Origin: JAKRSE01 sp943369295
GTDB lineage: Bacteria; Armatimonadota; Fimbriimonadia; Fimbriimonadales; Fimbriimonadaceae
Direction: 5' to 3'
Length of the DNA: 64,000 nucleotides
NCBI GenBank assembly: GCA_943369295.1
Contig: CALRMU020000004.1
Location: forward strand, 209,399-273,398
The notes beneath the pieces are model-generated. The model ran no database searches and was not told the DNA's origin. It saw only the letters and a program-made list of their open reading frames with translations. The position numbers and the translations under genes were made by a program. Shown in pieces: positions 1-8,886 of the stretch; position 1 is the stretch's first letter, and each line of letters starts with the position of its first letter.

Positions 1-283
1 TCTTAGTCTAGGGGGCTCAAGTGACTTGACCCATTTAGTAAGACGGTGAATGAACCGAGAGGGTTTCAAAGTCCCGGGAGGGAATGGGGAGAGGTGGGGG
101 GAATGAAGAATGAAGTGGCAAGTGCCATTGCATGGCTCACGGAGCAGGGGCACCTCGAGGAATAAATGTGCCAGCGAAATCCCGTCGGAGAAGCTTGGGC
201 TCAGGGTGCCACTGGACCTTGTCCAGTGCCTGCTGCGTCTTTGAAAATCCCAAGAATGGAAAGGCTCTTCGATTCCAGCCAGC
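1..283. other. Intergenic stretch with hairpin
   Basis: I see no convincing gene here. At 210-228 there is a perfect 8-bp hairpin (CACTGGAC, loop CTT, GTCCAGTG) preceded by GGTGC. It resembles the GGTGCCAC start of the dispersed repeat found at 44.8, 53 and 63.8 kb. It lies downstream of the minus-strand GNAT gene but has no T-run, so it is more likely repeat-derived than a terminator. Purine-rich GAATGAAGAATGAAG at about 101-116 resembles the microsatellite-like tracts at 11.1 and 61.9 kb. Confidence 0.35.
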
Positions 284-802
284 CTAATGGGGCGAACTGG
301 CCCGCGAGGTGGAATCTATGTTTGCACCTTCAGGTCGAGCTGTAAAGTGGAAAGCCAAAGCTCCATACTCAGGAGAAGGTTCTGCCCAATACTGGCGAAG
401 CGTATAGCCTCGAATCACTCTGCGCCAGAAGGTTTTGGCTGGTGTGCTTGTCTCCATGGCCAAAACGATCCATCGGCCAGGGTGACGGTCCAAAACCATG
501 TGAGCTGTTTCGCGACCGATGCCTAAACCACGGTAAGCATTGAGAAGAAAGAGGCAGCTGAGAAGTCTGAGGTCTGACTGCAGATTCTGCACAATGGCAA
601 ATCCAGCCAACTGTCCCTTTACACGGATCAGTAGGATCTCAGTTGAATCATCTGGGGCTTCGTTAAGCCACTTGTGATCAAACTGTCCCTCGGCATTAAC
701 TTCATCTGGACGGAATGCGCTCATCTCATGCAGATAAAGCTGCATGAGGCTGCGAAAAGCGGTTATCGTTTGGCTGTCTGCCTTATCTAACCTAAGCGGC
801 AT
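284..802 (-). CDS. GNAT-family N-acetyltransferase
   Basis: This is a 172-aa protein with the Gcn5-related acetyltransferase fold. In the middle, a strand ending LLSCLFLLNAYRGLGIGRE matches motif A (R/Q-x-x-G-x-G/A), which binds the acetyl-CoA pyrophosphate. It is followed by a helix and then FWRRVIRGY, the typical beta-alpha end of the domain. By family knowledge it acetylates an amine on a small molecule or protein; the substrate cannot be told. An AAGGAA Shine-Dalgarno lies about 10 nt before the ATG. It is a single gene facing the window edge, with S20 behind it on the same strand and a terminator between. Confidence 0.8.
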   Translation of the reverse strand: MPLRLDKADSQTITAFRSLMQLYLHEMSAFRPDEVNAEGQFDHKWLNEAPDDSTEILLIRVKGQLAGFAIVQNLQSDLRLLSCLFLLNAYRGLGIGRETAHMVLDRHPGRWIVLAMETSTPAKTFWRRVIRGYTLRQYWAEPSPEYGALAFHFTARPEGANIDSTSRASSPH

Positions 803-896
803 ATCTGTGCATTCCTTTGAACAGAGGGGAAAACTGAGTCTAACCTAATGCTTCTTTCTTTGCTGGTGAGGCCGCTTGTGCTAGGGCTTGAGGCAT

Positions 897-929
897 AAAA
901 AAGGGAGACCGTCTGTAAGACTGTCTCCC
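897..929 (-). terminator. Rho-independent terminator of rpsT
   Basis: Read on the minus strand there is a GC-rich stem (GGGAGAC...GTCTCCC with an inner GTCT/AGAC pair) followed by six T. It lies about 20 nt past the rpsT stop codon. Confidence 0.85.
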
Positions 930-949
930 TCTGCCCTTTGTTCCGGGCC

Positions 950-1219
950 TTAGGACTGCTGGGCCTTGTTTGCAGCGATGGCGATTCTTGACTTTCGTCG
1001 AGCGGCCTGATTCTTATGAATCACGCCTCGCTTCACTGCCTTGTCCAGCATCTTCTGAGCCTTGGAAAGTGAAGAGTCGATGGTGGTCTTCTCACCAGTG
1101 ACCACAGCTTCGCGGACCCTCTTGATGTAGGTCTTCAAACCTGTTCGCACCGACTGAGTGACGGCGCGTCGTTTTTCTGTTCTTCTGATGTCCTTCTTGG
1201 AGGACTTGAGATTAGCCAT
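950..1219 (-). CDS. rpsT: 30S ribosomal protein S20
   Basis: An 89-aa basic protein with the S20 signature: start MANLKSSKKDIRRTEKRR, then the conserved KRGVIHKNQAARRKSR segment near the C-terminus. Length is normal for the family. S20 binds 16S rRNA early in 30S assembly. A GGAAGA Shine-Dalgarno sits 6 nt before the ATG and a strong terminator follows. The upstream gene on the same strand ends 56 nt away, so read-through from the liv cluster is possible, although S20 genes usually carry their own promoter. Confidence 0.97.
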   Translation of the reverse strand: MANLKSSKKDIRRTEKRRAVTQSVRTGLKTYIKRVREAVVTGEKTTIDSSLSKAQKMLDKAVKRGVIHKNQAARRKSRIAIAANKAQQS

Positions 1220-1275
1220 GCAGAATCTTCCTTAAGTTGGGCGAAGGAAAAGGATACCAGTTGTAGCTGGTCGTC

Positions 1276-3240
1276 CTAGTCCTTCTTGATGAACTTGCGC
1301 TTCGATTTATCGAAGCCTTGCTCAAGCTTTTTGGCATCGTAGTGCCAGACGGGTGAACCTGATCTCTGATAGAAGCAGACGTAGCTGCTAAGCAGAGAGG
1401 CCAAAAGGCGTCGGCTGGTCCTGCGGACAACGTTGACTTCCCACAGGAGAGTAAGGAAGTCGGTGCCCTTGGGCCAGTGGGTCATCACTTCGCAAAGGAT
1501 GTCCAGAGTTGTCATCTCGTCGGCGCGAGAGGCAATTTCTCTCAGGCCTTCCATGCGCTGGTTGGAGATGTAAACGACGGGGTCGGTTCCATCCAGCCAG
1601 GCGAATTCAAAGACGTTGGGTCGAGTTGTAGCGGTAAGGCTGAAGACAGCGCCAGATTCAACTGGCTGTTCAAGCCACCAGTCCAGCAGGCCGAAAAGCA
1701 GTCTTGCCTCGTGGTTGAGCCAAATCTGCAGCTCGTTGCCCTTCTCGTCGATCCAAATCTGCTCCTGAATGTTGGGAGTGTTTCCGAACCAGCCGTAGGG
1801 GAACTGGCTGAGGGGGAAGGTTCCCAGCTCTCGGTGAATCGGCTTGAGAACAAGTCGAACCGTCTCGGGCAGGTGCTTCGAAGCCAGGGGCTCGTCTTCG
1901 TCCAGAACGTCGGTGGCGAGAGGGTGGGCAATCAGCTTTCTCAAGCTGGTGCTCAGGCCTTCGTCAACAAGTTCGACATCCAGCGGGTCACCATCTTCGT
2001 TGACCGCTTCTGACTTAACAAACTCAAACGGAGCTGGAACTTCGCTGATGTAGTCAGGTGCCTCTCCAGACTTCTGGAATCTGTCTCCGCCAACCCAAAC
2101 CACTTCAGACTTCTTCTTCAGGGCCGCCATAACGCTGGCGAGGTCATCGGGGAATGTCTTGACTGAAGGAGTGATCTCGAAGAGATCCTCCAGGAGGCTG
2201 ATCGCGGTTGTGGTGCCTTCCTTAGAAAGGATGGATGAAACCATGTTGGAGATGTCGTCCGGCTTGAGCTCAAGCGGTGTCGCATCTTCCATTTCAACTG
2301 AAGGAGCAAGCTTTTCAGCCAGTCGCACAGCAGCACTGATCCACTTCTTGGCGGCAGATTCAGGGTGAATTTCACCTTCGGCTCCCAAGATGAAATCGGG
2401 GACAGCCAAAAGTTCAGCAGCAAAGGACTTCCAGTTGAAGAGAAGAACCTTGTAGGGATCCTGTGAATTGAGCTGCTTCCAGGCGGCAGCCATCAGAAGC
2501 TTTGCCGAAACCGGAGCCAGCTTTTCGAGTGCCAATGTGATGGCATCGGGGCTGCGCCAGTTGAAGTCTCCGAGTTTGGCTTCGATCTCTTCAACATCGG
2601 CGGCAGAGATGTCGTTGACTGCAAAAGCATCTTCGACTGACTCATCGTAGGCTCGGAAAACGAAATCTGCGATGCCAACCAGGCCGTTTCGAGTCTGGAA
2701 CAGCTCAGGATCACTGCTGCAGAGCCGGGCGATCGCATTCATGGTGGATGCATATTCGCGTCCACTCATGAAGGAAGCTTCCACAGCCAAGAGGTCAAGC
2801 GGCATGGGGCCGCCAAACCTTTCAACAATCAGGCGGCAGAGCTCTGCAAAGGGCCGACCCTGACCTTCAACTCTCGAAGCGGGAACCCATCGTCTTTCGT
2901 GATAGGCGAATTTTTCAGGATTTGATGCAAGAAGGGAACGAACTGCTGCCAAACCGAGTCCAGAATCTTTAAGTTCGTCTGCAATCTCGCTCGGCTTGAA
3001 GACTTCTTGAAGCTCTGTCAGCTTTTCTAAAATCAACCTGTCTGCGTAGAGACGGGCGGCTCGTTCTTCGGTCTTCAGCGGGGGAGTCTTTGCCAAGTGA
3101 TGAGCTCCTAATGCGTTGGTTACCCAGCGCGACTCTCCATCATGGTCTAGATTCCTTGATTTGAACCGGGAAGAGTGGGACTTGAGGACTGGGCCGCTGG
3201 CGCCCAGCCGCTCTTGATTAGCTGCCAATCGGTCCGACAT
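1276..3240 (-). CDS. Large protein of unknown function with winged-helix-like segments
   Basis: About 654 aa from the ATG at 3240; a TTG at 3261 would add seven residues but lies deeper in the upstream gene. I do not recognise the family. It has no signal peptide or membrane segment, so it is probably cytoplasmic. Two or three segments have a winged-helix rhythm. One is around residues 70-110 (EIADELKDSGLG...PEKFAYHERRWVP), one follows directly, and one near 350-390 ends VVWVGGDRFQ. The C-terminal third, rich in Trp and Phe (PYGWFGNTPNIQEQIW), looks like a separate globular domain with a basic tail. Its start overlaps the end of the serpin-like gene by 23 bp, so it is probably translated from the liv transcript. 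DNA binding is only a guess. Confidence 0.75.
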   Translation of the reverse strand: MSDRLAANQERLGASGPVLKSHSSRFKSRNLDHDGESRWVTNALGAHHLAKTPPLKTEERAARLYADRLILEKLTELQEVFKPSEIADELKDSGLGLAAVRSLLASNPEKFAYHERRWVPASRVEGQGRPFAELCRLIVERFGGPMPLDLLAVEASFMSGREYASTMNAIARLCSSDPELFQTRNGLVGIADFVFRAYDESVEDAFAVNDISAADVEEIEAKLGDFNWRSPDAITLALEKLAPVSAKLLMAAAWKQLNSQDPYKVLLFNWKSFAAELLAVPDFILGAEGEIHPESAAKKWISAAVRLAEKLAPSVEMEDATPLELKPDDISNMVSSILSKEGTTTAISLLEDLFEITPSVKTFPDDLASVMAALKKKSEVVWVGGDRFQKSGEAPDYISEVPAPFEFVKSEAVNEDGDPLDVELVDEGLSTSLRKLIAHPLATDVLDEDEPLASKHLPETVRLVLKPIHRELGTFPLSQFPYGWFGNTPNIQEQIWIDEKGNELQIWLNHEARLLFGLLDWWLEQPVESGAVFSLTATTRPNVFEFAWLDGTDPVVYISNQRMEGLREIASRADEMTTLDILCEVMTHWPKGTDFLTLLWEVNVVRRTSRRLLASLLSSYVCFYQRSGSPVWHYDAKKLEQGFDKSKRKFIKKD

Positions 3241-4303
3241 AGAGTCCGAGCCCACCGGCAAGGACTAATCCAGAATCTGGAACCCAGACTATGACCAAAG
3301 CATCTGGTTCGGGTTTGGTGAGAACGGGTGAAGACCAAACCGCACCAGAGAAGGAAACCCACCGGGAGATGCCATGGCTCCTAAGTTCCATAGCCATGTA
3401 CCGCCAGTCGTTTGATTCCTCAAAAACATAGCCGAAACCTGCCGCCTCTAAAACCTTTTGCTGTGTCTGGGAAGCAAAAGTTGGCATTGGAGGCACCGTG
3501 GAGTTTTCAACTGGCACGGCTGCTTTTCTCAATGCCGACAGATCCAGTCTGCCAAGAAGACCCTTAGGGTTTGGTCCTGTGATCTTCACTGCCTCAATCA
3601 CTTTGCCAGCTTTATGAAAGGTAACTTCGTGACCCTCAAAGGCTGTTCTCAGTCCCTTTGTTTCAGGCCAAGGGTAAAGCATCATGACCGAAGTGGCCAT
3701 TGTCACTTCCTGCTTGCTCAGGGTGAGATCGAATCGCTTTCTTTCCGGGCTGTATTCGCCGCCCCAGTCTTTGATTCTTCGTGACGAGGTAAGTCCGGCA
3801 TTGCCTAGCCGATAGATGCTTACACCCAGCTTTTCGCCCATCTCCTCTTGAAAGTCTGGAGTGAGAAGAATCGGCCAAATCATCCAGAGGGCAAGATTCC
3901 ATCTTGCATCGCCTTTGCCTGCTGTTCTCAGGTGGTCTAGCTGAGCCTGGAAAGATTTAGTGAATCGGTCGTGCCGCCCTTCGTGGATCCCCATGCTCTT
4001 AACAAGCCGCTCCGAAGTTTCGTTCTCAGAGGCGTTGAGCAGGGTCGTGAGCATGAGTGTGGGCGTGAGTGTGTCCACAAGCTCTTGCCGGCGACCTCTT
4101 GGAGTCAGCGAAGATGCAATGAGCTTTTGGCTCAACACGCTCTGTGACTGGGCATCTTCGGGCCGTACTTCACTCAGCGCCAGGGGTGGGCGAGCGGAGA
4201 CCAGCCTCTCTCCTTGGGGGTCTACTTTCTCTTTTCGGCAGCCACCCATGGTGACTGCCAGTGTGATAAAGAGACCCGCAACAAAGAGATTAGACGGCTT
4301 CAC
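3218..4303 (-). CDS. Serpin-like lipoprotein, degenerate
   Basis: A 361-aa protein starting at GTG 4303, whose first 14 bases overlap the end of livG. Residues 1-22 form a lipoprotein signal (LAVTMGG-C). The rest follows the serpin layout: NLALWMIW matches the Asn-x-hydrophobic strand, RIKDWGGEYS...LT matches IN-x-WV-x-x-T, and TSVMMLYPW matches the VLVNAIYFKGxW strand. The tail VPDSGLVLAGGLGLYVGP matches the final serpin strands and FxGR-type ending. The key Gly and Thr residues are only partly kept and I cannot identify a hinge or reactive loop with confidence. It may be an envelope protease inhibitor or a derived scaffold. The serpin call rests on pattern alignment by eye. Confidence 0.55.
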   Translation of the reverse strand: MKPSNLFVAGLFITLAVTMGGCRKEKVDPQGERLVSARPPLALSEVRPEDAQSQSVLSQKLIASSLTPRGRRQELVDTLTPTLMLTTLLNASENETSERLVKSMGIHEGRHDRFTKSFQAQLDHLRTAGKGDARWNLALWMIWPILLTPDFQEEMGEKLGVSIYRLGNAGLTSSRRIKDWGGEYSPERKRFDLTLSKQEVTMATSVMMLYPWPETKGLRTAFEGHEVTFHKAGKVIEAVKITGPNPKGLLGRLDLSALRKAAVPVENSTVPPMPTFASQTQQKVLEAAGFGYVFEESNDWRYMAMELRSHGISRWVSFSGAVWSSPVLTKPEPDALVIVWVPDSGLVLAGGLGLYVGPIGS

Positions 4304-5063
4304 CTAGATAGGCCTCAATGACCTTGGGGTCATTTCTGATTTCAGCGGGGGGGCCTTGGGCAATCTCCTCGCCGTGGTCCAGCACCACAATGCGTTCACA
4401 AAGGCCCATGACGAACCTCATGTCGTGCTCAATAAGCAGAACAGTCTTTTCGTACTGATCTCGGATTTTTCTGACTGTCAGAGCCAGGTCCTCTTTTTCT
4501 TGAGGGTTCATGCCGGCGGCAGGTTCATCCAGGAGCAGAAGATCAGGCTGAGTGGCCATGGCTCGTGCGATTTCGAGCCTTCTTTGTTTGCCGTAAGGCA
4601 TGTCACGGCTTCGAGTCGAAGCCTCATCGGCGAGCCCCACAACTTCCAGCAGCTCCATGGCTTTCACCTTCAGTTCGGCAGATTCTTTAATCGCCGGTGG
4701 CAGGTGCAGAAGGGCAGTGGCCAAAGGAGTCTTGGCTCGCAGGAATCCGCCAAGGACGACGTTTTCAACACAAGTCAGAGCTCCGAAGAGCCTGATGTTC
4801 TGGAAGGTGCGGCAGATTCCTTTGGCTGCAATTTTGTGTGGCGGCAGGCCAGCGATGGATTCATTGTTGAAAATGATCTCGCCTGAGGTCGGCTTGTAAA
4901 CGCCGGTGATCAAGTTGAAGCAGGTCGTTTTGCCAGCCCCGTTCGGACCGATGAGCCCGAAAAGATCGCCCTTGTTGATGTCGAAAGTGACCTTGTTGAC
5001 AGCGGTAAGTCCACCGAACTTGATTGTCGCTTCCTTCAATTGCAGCAGAGGGCTTTGGCTCAC
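4290..5063 (-). CDS. livG: Branched-chain amino acid ABC transporter, ATPase LivG
   Basis: About 257 aa from the GTG at 5063, chosen because GTGA overlaps the livM TGA stop (translational coupling). An in-frame ATG at 5102 would lie wholly inside livM. Walker A is GLIGPNGAGKTT, the Q-loop follows CRTFQNIRLF, the signature region reads MPYGKQRRLEIARA, and Walker B is LLLLDEPAAGMNP, with a switch His in LLIEHDM. The signature is YGKQRR rather than the usual LSGGQ/YGxQRR, as is common in LivG. It energises uptake through LivHM. No LivF partner follows; the next gene is serpin-like. Confidence 0.93.
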   Translation of the reverse strand: MSQSPLLQLKEATIKFGGLTAVNKVTFDINKGDLFGLIGPNGAGKTTCFNLITGVYKPTSGEIIFNNESIAGLPPHKIAAKGICRTFQNIRLFGALTCVENVVLGGFLRAKTPLATALLHLPPAIKESAELKVKAMELLEVVGLADEASTRSRDMPYGKQRRLEIARAMATQPDLLLLDEPAAGMNPQEKEDLALTVRKIRDQYEKTVLLIEHDMRFVMGLCERIVVLDHGEEIAQGPPAEIRNDPKVIEAYLGEAV

Positions 5064-6265
5064 GCTGTCGCCCCCTGCGGCTTCTTCTTGAAAAGGCTCC
5101 AAGCAAATTCGTGGTGACCAAGCACCCCTTCAGGTCGAATCAGCATGACGACGATGAGGATGATCGCGAAGATGCTCATTCTTAGTTCACCAACCCCGAA
5201 GGACGTGCCCCCGAGGATTGGGATATTGCCTAGGATAAGTCCAATGATGATGGCGAGTGCTGCTGACCCGGCCACAACTCCAGAGTAGAAGCCGATTTTC
5301 TTCATTCCTTCTGTGTGTGACTTGTCTTTCACCCAGCGGCATAGGATAACGAAGGCAGCCAGAGCAACAACCACTCCGATAATCGCACCCAGATGCACTT
5401 GGTAAGGCTGACCACTTGCATCCTTCAGGTTCCTCAACCACTCGGGAAGAATCGTCAGGAAGATGGCGGCGATAACGGATCCTGTAATGGATCCCGATCC
5501 GCCGAGAACAACCATGGTCAGAACCATGATCGAGGTTTCCATCTTAAAGAGGTCTGGAGTGACGAATCCTTCTTGGTGAGCAAGGAGGCATCCTGCCGCG
5601 CCAGCAAAGGCAGCTCCGATGATGAAGGCAGCAACCTTGACGTTGGTGTTGTTGACGCCCATTGCACCGCTTGCCACCTCATCTTCTCGGACGCCCAAGA
5701 AGGGAAGTCCGTGAGCGTTTTTAAGGAGGTTGCGGCAGACAGCAATACAGCAGAGGGCCAGCAGCCAAACAAGCCAGGGAGCCTTGATTCCAGGAGTCAC
5801 GTTCATGCCGTAGGCTTGACCAACTTCCTTCGTGTTGATAACGGCAATTCGGATGATTTCGCCGAAGCCAAGGGTTACGATGGCCAGATAGTCGCCCTTC
5901 AGTCGAAGAGAAGGCAGCCCGACAAGCAGGCCAGCTAAGGCTGCCATCAGTCCGCCAGCTACCAGCATGAGCAGCAGCCAAGGAATGGTATCGAGGTTTG
6001 ACTGATTGTAGAAGCTGACCGTAAGGTAGCCAGCTCCGTAGGCGCCGACCTGATAAAAGGCGGCGTGGCCCAAGGAAAACTGACCGGTGATACCGTTGAT
6101 GAGGTTAAGGCTGACGGTCAGGGTGACGTAGAGTCCACACAGAACCAGAATTCGGTAGGAAAAGGCATCCATCACGCCTCCCAGCAGATGGATGCCGTAG
6201 CAGAAGGCAAGACCAAGAAGGATCGAGCCGAAGCGCATTCCCCAGAAGGCGGCAGGTGATTTCAT
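5060..6265 (-). CDS. livM: Branched-chain amino acid ABC transporter permease LivM
   Basis: About 401 aa from ATG 6265, which forms an ATGA overlap with the livH stop. An upstream start at 6355 would be inside livH. It has multiple membrane segments and the LivM-type cytoplasmic motif VTLGFGEIIR, then VREDEVASGAMGVN and a Gly-rich MVVLGGSGSITGSVIAA, which is the EAA-like coupling region of this transporter class. Two additional hydrophobic helices near the C-terminus (KIGFYSGVVAGSAALAIIIG and a last GELRMSIFAIILIVVMLIRPEG) make it longer than the typical 320-350 aa. Confidence 0.92.
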   Translation of the reverse strand: MKSPAAFWGMRFGSILLGLAFCYGIHLLGGVMDAFSYRILVLCGLYVTLTVSLNLINGITGQFSLGHAAFYQVGAYGAGYLTVSFYNQSNLDTIPWLLLMLVAGGLMAALAGLLVGLPSLRLKGDYLAIVTLGFGEIIRIAVINTKEVGQAYGMNVTPGIKAPWLVWLLALCCIAVCRNLLKNAHGLPFLGVREDEVASGAMGVNNTNVKVAAFIIGAAFAGAAGCLLAHQEGFVTPDLFKMETSIMVLTMVVLGGSGSITGSVIAAIFLTILPEWLRNLKDASGQPYQVHLGAIIGVVVALAAFVILCRWVKDKSHTEGMKKIGFYSGVVAGSAALAIIIGLILGNIPILGGTSFGVGELRMSIFAIILIVVMLIRPEGVLGHHEFAWSLFKKKPQGATA

Positions 6266-7440
6266 ACCTTTTCCACCTTGTTCGAACCGAGAAGTCCGCC
6301 GGGCCTCACGAGGAGAACAACAGTCAAAACGATGAAAGCGACAGCGTCCTTCCAACCGCTAAAGCCAGCCCAAATGACCAAGGCTTCAGCCAGTCCCATA
6401 AGCAGTCCACCAAGAACGGCTCCCGGGATGTTGCCGATTCCGCCAAGGACTGCCGCCACGAAGGCTTTTACGCCAGGGAGGGAGCCATAAAAGGGGTTGA
6501 GAGTCGTGCCTAAGAAGGTCGACTGCATCATGGCTCCGGCACCGGCAAGGGCAGAACCGATCAAGAAGGTTATTGTAATGATCCGGCTGACGTTGATCCC
6601 CATGAGAGAGGCAGAATCAAAGTCGAGAGCTACAGCTCTCATGGCTCGGCCGGTTTTTGTTTTCATAACCAGCCACCACAGGCCTCCCATGATAACGACC
6701 ACCATGCCTAGCATGGCCAGCTGGCCCTTAGGCATCACGATCTGAACGGTTGTCTTTTGAACCTCCGCGTTAGCCGCTTTGAAAACATCTTCTGCTTCGC
6801 GTACCGAAGCTAAGACCTCCTTGCCAGAATCGCTGAGGTTAAACCTCTGCTCTTTCTTCAAAACTTCATCAAACAGCGCCTGCCTTCGGTCGAATTCGAC
6901 CTTTGAGGTTTTGACCTTTTCTGCCAGATCAGCTCGAGGAGTGACAAGGTTGATCGTGACTGATTCTCGGAATGAAGCAGGGATAACCTGCTCGTTGATG
7001 GAGGGTGGCGGCTGGTTGGGGAGAAAGAGCTGACCCGCGTATTGGATCAGCATGGAGACACCTATGGCCGTGATCAAGGCGGCGATGCGGGATTGATTCC
7101 TCATCGGCCGATAGGCAAAAAATTCGATAGCGACCCCAATGATCGCGCAGACACCCATGCTGACCACGAGCATGAGAATCAGGTTAAGATAGCTGCTTGT
7201 TCCTGTCTGGCCAGAGCCGAAGCCCAAGGCCCAGGAAGTGAAGAGGGCGGCGTAAGCACCCAGCATAAAGACTTCGCCATGGGCGAAGTTGATTAGGCGC
7301 AGAACGCCATAGACCATTGTGTAGCCTAAAGCAATAAGGGCGTAGATTGCCCCCAAAAGAATTCCATTAACCAGCTGCGCTGGGAGCGTTGAAAAATCCA
7401 ACGCTCCCAGCGAGCCCCCCACCAGGTCGAGCATCTGCAC
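6262..7440 (-). CDS. livH: Branched-chain amino acid ABC transporter permease LivH with an inserted domain
   Basis: 392 aa against roughly 290-310 for usual LivH. The N-terminal half has the classic YALIALGYTMVYGVLRLINFAHG and the RPMRNQSRIAALITAIGVSML segment. The C-terminal half has GRAMRAVALDFDSASLMGIN and the Gly-rich AAVLGGIGNIPGAVLGG. Between them, residues about 158-232 are an extra charged stretch rich in Lys, Glu and Ala, predicted helical or coiled coil, placed where a short periplasmic loop is expected. The gene starts just 6 nt downstream of the livK stop, so the two are co-transcribed. Confidence 0.9.
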   Translation of the reverse strand: MQMLDLVGGSLGALDFSTLPAQLVNGILLGAIYALIALGYTMVYGVLRLINFAHGEVFMLGAYAALFTSWALGFGSGQTGTSSYLNLILMLVVSMGVCAIIGVAIEFFAYRPMRNQSRIAALITAIGVSMLIQYAGQLFLPNQPPPSINEQVIPASFRESVTINLVTPRADLAEKVKTSKVEFDRRQALFDEVLKKEQRFNLSDSGKEVLASVREAEDVFKAANAEVQKTTVQIVMPKGQLAMLGMVVVIMGGLWWLVMKTKTGRAMRAVALDFDSASLMGINVSRIITITFLIGSALAGAGAMMQSTFLGTTLNPFYGSLPGVKAFVAAVLGGIGNIPGAVLGGLLMGLAEALVIWAGFSGWKDAVAFIVLTVVLLVRPGGLLGSNKVEKV

Positions 7441-7445
7441 GAGGC

Positions 7446-8717
7446 TTACTTAATCACGTCGCTGGCTTCGTAAGCCTTGGCGAACTTCTGTCCATCCCGA
7501 GTGAGTTCGACGACGATCGCTCTCTTGGGAGGATTGCCTTCTTTGCCCTTCAGGGTGATGTCTCCGCTGACTGCGGGGTAGTTCTCAGTAGCTTCCAGAG
7601 CTTCTGTGATTCCCTTGCCGTCAAGGGTCTTGGCTCTCTTCAGAGCATCGGCTGCCAGCATGACAGCGTCGTAGGCCAGGGCGCCCATGGTTGTTCCAGG
7701 AGCTGCACCGTACTTCTTCTTCCACTTGTCAAGGAACTCCTTAACCTGTGGTCGATCATCTTGGTTGTTGTAGTGGTTGCAGAAGAAGCTGCCAACGATG
7801 GCTTCGCCGCCGTTAGTCAGAATCTCTTTGCTGTCCCAGCCGTCGCCACCCAGGAACTTAACGTTCTTGAGACCGGCCTGAACGGCCTGCTTGACGATGG
7901 GGCCGACTTCGTTGAAGTAGCCGCTAAGGAACATGCCATCTGGGCTGAACTGACGAAGGTTGGTGAGCTGAGCACCGAACTGGGTGTCCTTGGACTTGTA
8001 ATCCTGCTCGCTGACGATTTCGCCGCCAAGCTTGATATAGCTGTCCTTGAAGCTCTTGCTCAATCCGACTGAGTAGGGCTGAGCCTGGTCAGTCAGGATG
8101 GCGATCTTGCGGAGACCGAGTTCTTCGTAGGCGAACTTGGCCATGACCGGACCCTGCAGGTCATCGGTGTAGCAGACGCGGAAAACGTTGGCCTTGCCCT
8201 TGGTGATATCGGGGTTGGTGGCGCCGACCGCAACGAGGGGAATTCCCTTGCTGAAAGCGACGTCAGCCATCTGGCGAGTGATGCCGCTGGCGACTTCACC
8301 GACCATGACCTGAATGCCGCTGCCGCCCAGCTTTTCAGCGGCGGTCTTGCCCTGCTCGGGGCTAGAGTTGGAGTCTTCGACCAGAAGTTCGACCTTCTTG
8401 CCCTGGATTCCACCAGCTTCATTGATTTCGTTGATGGCGAGCTGAGCGCCATAAACAGAGTCTGCGCCCCAGGGCCGCAGGTCTCCGTTCTGGCTGGCAA
8501 CGAGGCCGATCTTGATCACGTCGCCCGTTGGGGCTTCGGCATTGGCGGTGGGCATGGCGCGGGCGGCAGTCGAGCTGCCTCCCTCGGTTGAACCGGTAGC
8601 ACCGGTGCCCGATGAATTGGAGCCAGATTCAGCCGGACGACATCCGGCGAGCATCAGACCCATGGCTGCTGCGGCAAGCAGGCCCCATTTGGCGGAGGCA
8701 AAAGAAGAAATCTGCAT
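7446..8717 (-). CDS. livK: Branched-chain amino acid ABC transporter, substrate-binding lipoprotein LivK
   Basis: About 423 aa from ATG 8717, which has GAGAGGGAAC just upstream; the longer open frame to 8816 lacks a signal peptide at its start. Residues 1-24 are a lipoprotein signal ending LMLAGC, then a Ser/Gly/Thr linker. The domain begins IKIGLVASQNGDLRPWGADSVYG, the receptor-family-ligand-binding fold (Peripla_BP_6) typical of LivJ/LivK, with GEVASGITRQMADVAF for substrate contact. It captures branched-chain or related amino acids outside the inner membrane and hands them to LivHM. It is the first gene of the operon. Confidence 0.93.
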   Translation of the reverse strand: MQISSFASAKWGLLAAAAMGLMLAGCRPAESGSNSSGTGATGSTEGGSSTAARAMPTANAEAPTGDVIKIGLVASQNGDLRPWGADSVYGAQLAINEINEAGGIQGKKVELLVEDSNSSPEQGKTAAEKLGGSGIQVMVGEVASGITRQMADVAFSKGIPLVAVGATNPDITKGKANVFRVCYTDDLQGPVMAKFAYEELGLRKIAILTDQAQPYSVGLSKSFKDSYIKLGGEIVSEQDYKSKDTQFGAQLTNLRQFSPDGMFLSGYFNEVGPIVKQAVQAGLKNVKFLGGDGWDSKEILTNGGEAIVGSFFCNHYNNQDDRPQVKEFLDKWKKKYGAAPGTTMGALAYDAVMLAADALKRAKTLDGKGITEALEATENYPAVSGDITLKGKEGNPPKRAIVVELTRDGQKFAKAYEASDVIK

Positions 8718-8886
8718 CACGTTCCCTCTCTGACGCTGAAACGTCAGAATTCCCTGGATGGCAGGACAAGCGGCATTATGGCAGACTTGCTGGACGATCA
8801 GCCTACTGACTAGCAAGAAGTGCCCTTAATCTTCTTAACTCTGTAGGGAATCTGAACCTGAATCCATCCGTACAGGAAGTACTGCC

